NCBI GenBank assembly: GCA_964427535.1
Contig: CAYRVF010000083.1
Span: 1-25,251, forward strand
DNA length: 25,251 bases
Reading direction: 5' to 3'
Origin: CAYRVF01 sp964427535
GTDB lineage: Bacteria; Chloroflexota; Ktedonobacteria; Ktedonobacterales; JADMIN01
Below the pieces are notes generated by a model. The model saw only the letters and a list, made by a program, of their open reading frames with translations, had not been told where the DNA came from and ran no database searches. Shown here piece after piece: positions 21,378 through 25,251 of the stretch. How positions within the stretch are numbered: the stretch's first letter is position 1; each line of letters starts with the position of its first letter. A program made the position numbers and the translations under genes.

Positions 21378-23027
21378 TCACACGTGGCCATACTCGTGCC
21401 AGGCACCATTGTTATAGTGCAGCAGCACCTGCGTCTGGCCTTTGACCGTCACCGTTTGTCCATTACCGATGGTGCGGGTAGCGTCGGGCAGGAGGTACGT
21501 CCCAAGCGCCCAGCAGTCGTCCGCCGTCAAGCAGGTGAAGTGCGCCAGGGTAATGACATCCGTGTACGGCCAGGCGACCGTCTGCCACTGCCCGCTGTGT
21601 TCGCGCTGCGTGGAGGTGATGACTTGTGGAACGGTGGTTGCGTTCGCATACGACCACGCCTCGCCCTGGCCCAGCACCATCAGGCTGTGCGCGTCCGCAG
21701 CCACGCCAGTGTTGGTCTCCGTCCACGTCGAGCCGTCGTAGTGCAGCGCGACGAGCCGGTTCACGGTGGGATTGGCGCCTGTCTCGTTGCCGCTCACATA
21801 GGACGAGCCGGTCGCCCAGCCGTCATTCGGTGCGAGCATATGCACGTCGGTGAGATATTCCCCAGCGGCTTGCGCTACCTCTTTGGTCAGCACACCGCCT
21901 TGATAGTGGCCAAGCTCGGTCCCAGTACTGGAATGCTTGGTGCCGAGCAGCCACATATCGTCAGGACCGGCTTGTGCCAGATCATTCACATCCTCAAATG
22001 GCGTGTCGATGCGTGTCCACTTCCCGGCGAAGAGGTGTAGGAGCGAGATACCCAAATACCCCGATGTGCCCGCTGGAGTCCGCCCGACGACCCACGCCTC
22101 CCCTGTCGGAAGCGCCCGTACGATGGTGAATGAGGAGATGTCGCCGGTCGGCGGCGGCGTGAGTTTGGACCACTTGCCCTGCTGGTAATGCAGCAGCAGT
22201 GGCGCGTTCCCTTGCACTCCGGCTGCCCAGCCCTCGTCTGGCGAGACCATGGCGATGCTGCTCAGTTGCGCGTCGGGCAGGCTATCGCTGGTGGGCTCCC
22301 ATCGGCAGGCGCTGTATCTCAACAGCAGCGCATGGTACGTCGTCGGTTGAATGTAAGAGTCCGCGATGGCGCCGATGGCCCAGCCACTGCTTGGCCCGGT
22401 CATCGCGAGGTCAACGAGGCTCGTCAGGTCGCGTTGCGCCGGAAGGTTCGCCTGCACCTCACTCGGAGTACAGACGCGCTGCGGCACGGCAGTGGCCGTC
22501 GCGGTGGCATGTACGTGGTGAGACGGTGTCGTGACGTGTTGCTGCTGCTGTTGTCTGGCGAAGAGGCCAGCGAGCAACGCGACGACGAGCAACGCCGCCA
22601 GTGTCCCAATCCAGCGGGCGGCGCGAGATGCGGCACCGGAGGGGGGTGCATGTCGCGTTGGAATCGTGGCTACGTCGGGTCCGGCGGGGGTATCGTGCGT
22701 CCTGGTTCTGCGCACAGTCGTCTCCGATTCGGATGGACTATGTCGGGCCGACGCCTGCCGCTCCTCGGCCGCCGCGATGCGCGCGTAGAGGCCGGCACGC
22801 AGCGACGGGGGCGGCTCGGGAGCAGGCGCCTCGCGGAGAAGCGCGTCCACCTCGGCATACGCGGCCAGCCGCGCGGCACACCAGCCGCACGTCGCTACAT
22901 GCGCCGCGATGGCCTGCTCCTGCTCCGGCGGCAGCGCGCCGCTCACGAAGGCGGCGAGCGACGGCGCGAACGAGCGACACTGCTCGCTCGGACCTTCGCC
23001 GCTTTTGCCGCCCTGGCTTCCCGACAT
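21378..23027 (-). CDS. Zinc-finger anti-sigma factor with TM segment and propeller-like extracellular domain
   Basis: A 549-residue protein. An N-terminal zinc-finger anti-sigma domain has HVATCGWC, giving His43, Cys47 and Cys50, with ALPPEQEQAIAAH before it. A linker leads to one transmembrane segment (~138-156, AARWIGTLAALLVVALLAGLFA) and a Gln/His-rich stretch. The outer ~370 residues contain about seven repeats of a (D/E)xW-(A/L)-x-G strand, such as SSGWAIG, DEGWAAG, EAWVVG, DDMWLLG, NDGWATG and DDCWALG, each spaced by ~40-60 residues. This pattern suggests a beta-propeller. I chose ATG at 23027 for AGGAG about 9 nt upstream. It lies directly after the ECF sigma gene, so it should hold that sigma factor inactive until the outer domain senses a signal. 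The ligand is unknown. Confidence 0.88.
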   Translation of the reverse strand: MSGSQGGKSGEGPSEQCRSFAPSLAAFVSGALPPEQEQAIAAHVATCGWCAARLAAYAEVDALLREAPAPEPPPSLRAGLYARIAAAEERQASARHSPSESETTVRRTRTHDTPAGPDVATIPTRHAPPSGAASRAARWIGTLAALLVVALLAGLFARQQQQQHVTTPSHHVHATATATAVPQRVCTPSEVQANLPAQRDLTSLVDLAMTGPSSGWAIGAIADSYIQPTTYHALLLRYSACRWEPTSDSLPDAQLSSIAMVSPDEGWAAGVQGNAPLLLHYQQGKWSKLTPPPTGDISSFTIVRALPTGEAWVVGRTPAGTSGYLGISLLHLFAGKWTRIDTPFEDVNDLAQAGPDDMWLLGTKHSSTGTELGHYQGGVLTKEVAQAAGEYLTDVHMLAPNDGWATGSSYVSGNETGANPTVNRLVALHYDGSTWTETNTGVAADAHSLMVLGQGEAWSYANATTVPQVITSTQREHSGQWQTVAWPYTDVITLAHFTCLTADDCWALGTYLLPDATRTIGNGQTVTVKGQTQVLLHYNNGAWHEYGHV

Positions 23028-23120
23028 CTGAAACAACTCCTCATGTGAGACCGCTGCGCAACGACTCATCCCCTAACACGTACGGACACATGCTGGCATG
23101 ACACCTCCCATCAGCCGCGC

Positions 23121-23702
23121 TCACAACGCCGGATCGCGCTCCCGCTCGGCGTCATAGAGGTGGCGGAAGTGCTTGCGGCCGCGCCCCAGGATCTGCCGCG
23201 CATTTGCCACCGAGACGCCCAGCGCCTCGGCAATCTCCCCGCTGGAGAACCCGTGGACGGCGTGCAGCAGCAAGGCGGCGCGCTCGCGTTCGTTGAGGCG
23301 ATGCAGAACGCGCGCGATCGCGTCACGTTCGGCTGTCTGTCCCTCGATGTTGAGGGGATCGGCGAGGAGGGTTTCGACACTCTCATCGTGCTCGTCGCAG
23401 TCGTCAGACGCGGCCCGGCGGCTGAGCAGGTGAGTAAGCGAGAGCGGCTGGCGGCGGCGCAGTGCGCTGATGGCGAGATTGGTCGCGACACGGTAGAGCC
23501 ACGCCTCGGGCCGGTCGTAGTGCCGCAGCTCCGCGAAGTGCGACCAGGCCCGAAAGAAGGTCTCCTGGGCGATCTCGACGGCGACCTCGTCTGAGGGCAG
23601 CATGCGGCGGAGGTAGGCGTAGAGGGGACGCTCATACCGCTGAAAGAAGACGTCGAAGTCAGCCGGCGGCAGCTCGCTTCCGCTGGATCGCCACTCTGCC
23701 AT
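23121..23702 (-). CDS. ECF-type RNA polymerase sigma factor
   Basis: A 193-residue ECF sigma factor. Region 2 is FDVFFQRYERPLYAYLRR, then AVEIAQETFFRAWSHF and PEAWLYRVATNLAISALRRR, which bind core polymerase and the -10. Region 4 is LHRLNERERAALLLHAVHG, then FSSGEIAEALGVSVANARQI and GRGRKHFRHLY, which bind the -35. A linker rich in acidic residues separates them. The gene is followed after 93 bp by its likely anti-sigma factor, and the two probably form one transcript. ECF sigma factors control envelope or stress regulons; the targets are not in this window. The ATG at 23702 has a weak Shine-Dalgarno (GGAGCGGGG). Confidence 0.94.
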   Translation of the reverse strand: MAEWRSSGSELPPADFDVFFQRYERPLYAYLRRMLPSDEVAVEIAQETFFRAWSHFAELRHYDRPEAWLYRVATNLAISALRRRQPLSLTHLLSRRAASDDCDEHDESVETLLADPLNIEGQTAERDAIARVLHRLNERERAALLLHAVHGFSSGEIAEALGVSVANARQILGRGRKHFRHLYDAERERDPAL

Positions 23703-23786
23703 CCCCGCTCCGCCCGCTCTCTACGCAATTTCCCATCCCCGGCCGTATGCTCTCTCTTACACGCATGACGTGCCGCGGGTGTGACA

Positions 23787-23817
23787 GTCACGCTGTCTGT
23801 ACGCTAGGCAGCGTGAC
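23787..23817. terminator. Hairpin between the sigma gene and the gene upstream
   Basis: GTCACGCTG (23787-23795) pairs perfectly with CAGCGTGAC (23809-23817). It lies just past the stop codon of the 23848-24459 gene on the minus strand and could end that transcript, although no T-run follows. Downstream on the minus strand a GTGAC and a CGTC are spaced loosely like an ECF promoter, which I do not count as evidence. Confidence 0.4.
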
Positions 23818-23847
23818 GTACATCTTCTCCGCACCGGTCCAGCGCGT

Positions 23848-24459
23848 CTACCCTCGTTTGGATGGCCAGAGGGCTCGCCATGCGGCAGGGACCTCGACAT
23901 ACACGATGGTCCCGAGCAGGCCCGCCGTCAGGTCGCCAGCGCTATCCCACGCGCCGCGCACGTTATGCGTGCCAAAGAACACGTCGGTGGCGTACTCCTG
24001 GGCCTCCAGCAGCGCATGGATGCCGTTCGTCACGAGAAGCGATCGCTTTGGAGACCAGCCGAACGCGGGCGGCAGCACAGCGGCGAGCGCGCCGGTTCCG
24101 TGGAAGTGGGGGATCAGGTCGAAATGCGTGTAACGATCATAGAGGTTGAAGGCGTTGCCGGCCATATCGAGCCAGAAGATCGAGAGATAGAGGTCATCGG
24201 CCCAGACGGGGTACGGCTGCCGCTGCCCGCGCCGTACTCGAAGCGCGTAGAGCAGCGGGAAGGCGAAGCTGAGGCTGCCGACGACGAGCAGGTTGCGGAT
24301 GGGGATCGCCTTGCCCTTGTAGCGCGGGTCGTCCGGGCGGCGCAGCACATCCACCAGGAAGCCCGCGATGCTCGCCCGCAACAGGAGGTTGACCGCAATA
24401 CCCGCTGGCCGCGACGTCAGCGCGCTCCGCAGCCGGTCCACGGTAGTCTGATTCCGCAT
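23848..24459 (-). CDS. Polytopic membrane protein of unknown function
   Basis: A 203-residue protein with about four or five hydrophobic segments: GIAVNLLLRASIAGFLVDVL, IRNLLVVGSLSFAFPLLYAL, DDLYLSIFWLDMAGNAFNLY, FHGTGALAAVLPPAF and DLTAGLLGTIVYVEV. DRYTHFDLIPHFHGTGAL and EAQEYATDVFFGTHNVRGAWDSAGDL hold clustered His, Asp and Glu residues, as in small membrane proteins that bind metal or lipid. This recalls DUF2238/YjdF-like proteins, but not closely enough to name. Start uncertain: ATG at 24459, or GTG at 24468 or 24471, with GAGGACT just before. It stands between a GNAT gene and the sigma factor gene, both on the same strand. Confidence 0.72.
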   Translation of the reverse strand: MRNQTTVDRLRSALTSRPAGIAVNLLLRASIAGFLVDVLRRPDDPRYKGKAIPIRNLLVVGSLSFAFPLLYALRVRRGQRQPYPVWADDLYLSIFWLDMAGNAFNLYDRYTHFDLIPHFHGTGALAAVLPPAFGWSPKRSLLVTNGIHALLEAQEYATDVFFGTHNVRGAWDSAGDLTAGLLGTIVYVEVPAAWRALWPSKRG

Positions 24460-24573
24460 GGATGACACCACAGTCCTCAGCTCACGGTCCTCGCGGCTCT
24501 GCGGAGCCAGAGAGGATATCTGCTACCACCACCGTAGCGTTGCCCGCCGCGCCGCAGGAGCTATGCCAGAGCA

Positions 24574-25113
24574 TCACTCGCCGCGCAGGGCTGTCGTGTC
24601 CTCCCAGCCGTAGGCGACCTCGACCATCTCCTTGCCGCCGAGCTCGAAGCTCTGCCGACCGACGAGCCGCCCGCCGAGCCGTTCGTAGAAGGCGCGCCCG
24701 GCCGTGTTCTCCTCGAAGACCCACAGCAGCATCGACGGCATGCCGCGCTCCTCAAGTCGCCGTGCCACCCGGCGCACAAGCGCACGGCCCGCGCCATGCC
24801 CCTGCGCGTCGTCGAGCACGTAGATCGCGTAGAGCTCGCCGGCGAATGTCCCGGGACCATCGCGACGCGGGCCACAGCTCGCATACCCGACCACCCTGCC
24901 ATCCGGCGCAACGGCGACGAATGTGTCCATGACGCTATTCTCGCGACGTAGCCGATCGACCCACTCGCGCGCGTTCTCATCGATGGAGAGCGCCGCCAGG
25001 GCCGTGTCTGGCACGATGCCGCGATAGGCGCTGCGCCACGTGCCTATACGCACCTCCGCGATAGCGTGCGCATCCTCCACCGCCGCGAACCGCACCTCGA
25101 CCGGCTGCATCAT
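24574..25113 (-). CDS. GNAT-family N-acetyltransferase
   Basis: A 179-residue GCN5-type acetyltransferase that moves an acetyl group from acetyl-CoA to an amine. VRFAAVEDAHAIAEVRIGTWRSAYRGIVPD is the N-terminal part. ELYAIYVLDDAQGHGAGRALVRRV carries the acetyl-CoA loop (QGHGAGRA), and LLWVFEENTAGRAFYERLGG is the conserved end with the Tyr. GKEMVEVAYGW closes the fold. ATG at 25113 is chosen for AGGAG 5 nt upstream; a second ATG follows at 25110. The substrate cannot be told; many such small proteins act on amino acids, antibiotics or ribosomal proteins. Confidence 0.9.
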   Translation of the reverse strand: MMQPVEVRFAAVEDAHAIAEVRIGTWRSAYRGIVPDTALAALSIDENAREWVDRLRRENSVMDTFVAVAPDGRVVGYASCGPRRDGPGTFAGELYAIYVLDDAQGHGAGRALVRRVARRLEERGMPSMLLWVFEENTAGRAFYERLGGRLVGRQSFELGGKEMVEVAYGWEDTTALRGE

Positions 25114-25141
25114 ATCCACTCCTGACACAGGACCTACCGCC

Positions 25142-25251
25142 TCACGACTGCGGGCAGACCCAGTACGTCGATGTTGACGACTGGGGAATCTGCGCCTGCA
25201 TGTCGGGTGTCATGCATGCCTGGCCGGACCACTTGTGCAGCACACCTGCCA
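25142..25251 (-). CDS. C-terminal end of a gene cut by the window edge
   Basis: On the minus strand one frame is open from the window edge to a TGA at 25142-25144. It reads AGVLHKWSGQACMTPDMQAQ, then IPQSSTSTYWVCPQS. The composition, with two Cys and Ser/Thr-rich sequence, would fit an extracellular protein. It is too short to identify, and a chance open frame is possible. Confidence 0.4.
   Translation of the reverse strand, partial: AGVLHKWSGQACMTPDMQAQIPQSSTSTYWVCPQS

Overview
The window is high-GC bacterial DNA with short intergenic gaps, mostly single-copy housekeeping genes and no mobile element, CRISPR array, tRNA or rRNA gene that I can recognise. Several features point to Chloroflexota, possibly a Ktedonobacteria-like lineage: an arginine T-box leader, PPi-type phosphofructokinase signatures, G/C-rich three-hairpin intergenic repeats, and an anti-sigma factor carrying a large WD/Kelch-like sensor domain. 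This placement rests on general resemblance and was not tested by a search.

Layout, left to right. The 3' end of carB (carbamoyl-phosphate synthase large chain) leads into a Nudix hydrolase gene with a hairpin-rich leader. Next come a TM2-domain membrane protein with a long acidic tail, a PadR-type regulator with Gly/Pro-rich repeats, and a 6-phosphofructokinase of PPi type. On the minus strand, argF (ornithine carbamoyltransferase) sits behind a well-formed T-box riboswitch whose specifier reads CGC (Arg). Upstream of it, also on the minus strand, are a DUF1684-like gene and a compact cluster of alpha/beta hydrolase, ybeY and dgkA. A small VOC (glyoxalase-fold) gene is convergent with a four-TM membrane protein that ends in a helix-turn-helix-like domain.

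The right half starts with a large envelope glycosyltransferase, in which a degenerate GT2 domain is fused to a GT-C membrane domain, followed by a membrane-anchored extracytoplasmic protein. Then come a small two-TM protein and a marR - ABC ATPase - ABC-2 permease operon on the minus strand. A lipoprotein gene on the plus strand follows. An ECF sigma factor is paired with a zinc-finger anti-sigma factor that carries a transmembrane segment and an extracellular propeller-like domain. The window ends with a polytopic membrane protein, a GNAT acetyltransferase and the 3' end of one more gene.

Functional links. carB and argF both serve carbamoyl-phosphate and arginine metabolism, although they are on opposite strands and several genes apart. 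The T-box would couple argF transcription to uncharged tRNA-Arg. The sigma/anti-sigma pair, the MarR-ABC operon and the PadR gene are three separate signal-response units, and the last two have visible candidate operators overlapping their own promoters. A composite three-hairpin repeat of about 200 bp occurs three times between genes. The most noteworthy items are the Arg T-box, the pseudo-GT2/GT-C fusion, the membrane protein with a C-terminal HTH-like domain, and the composite repeat.
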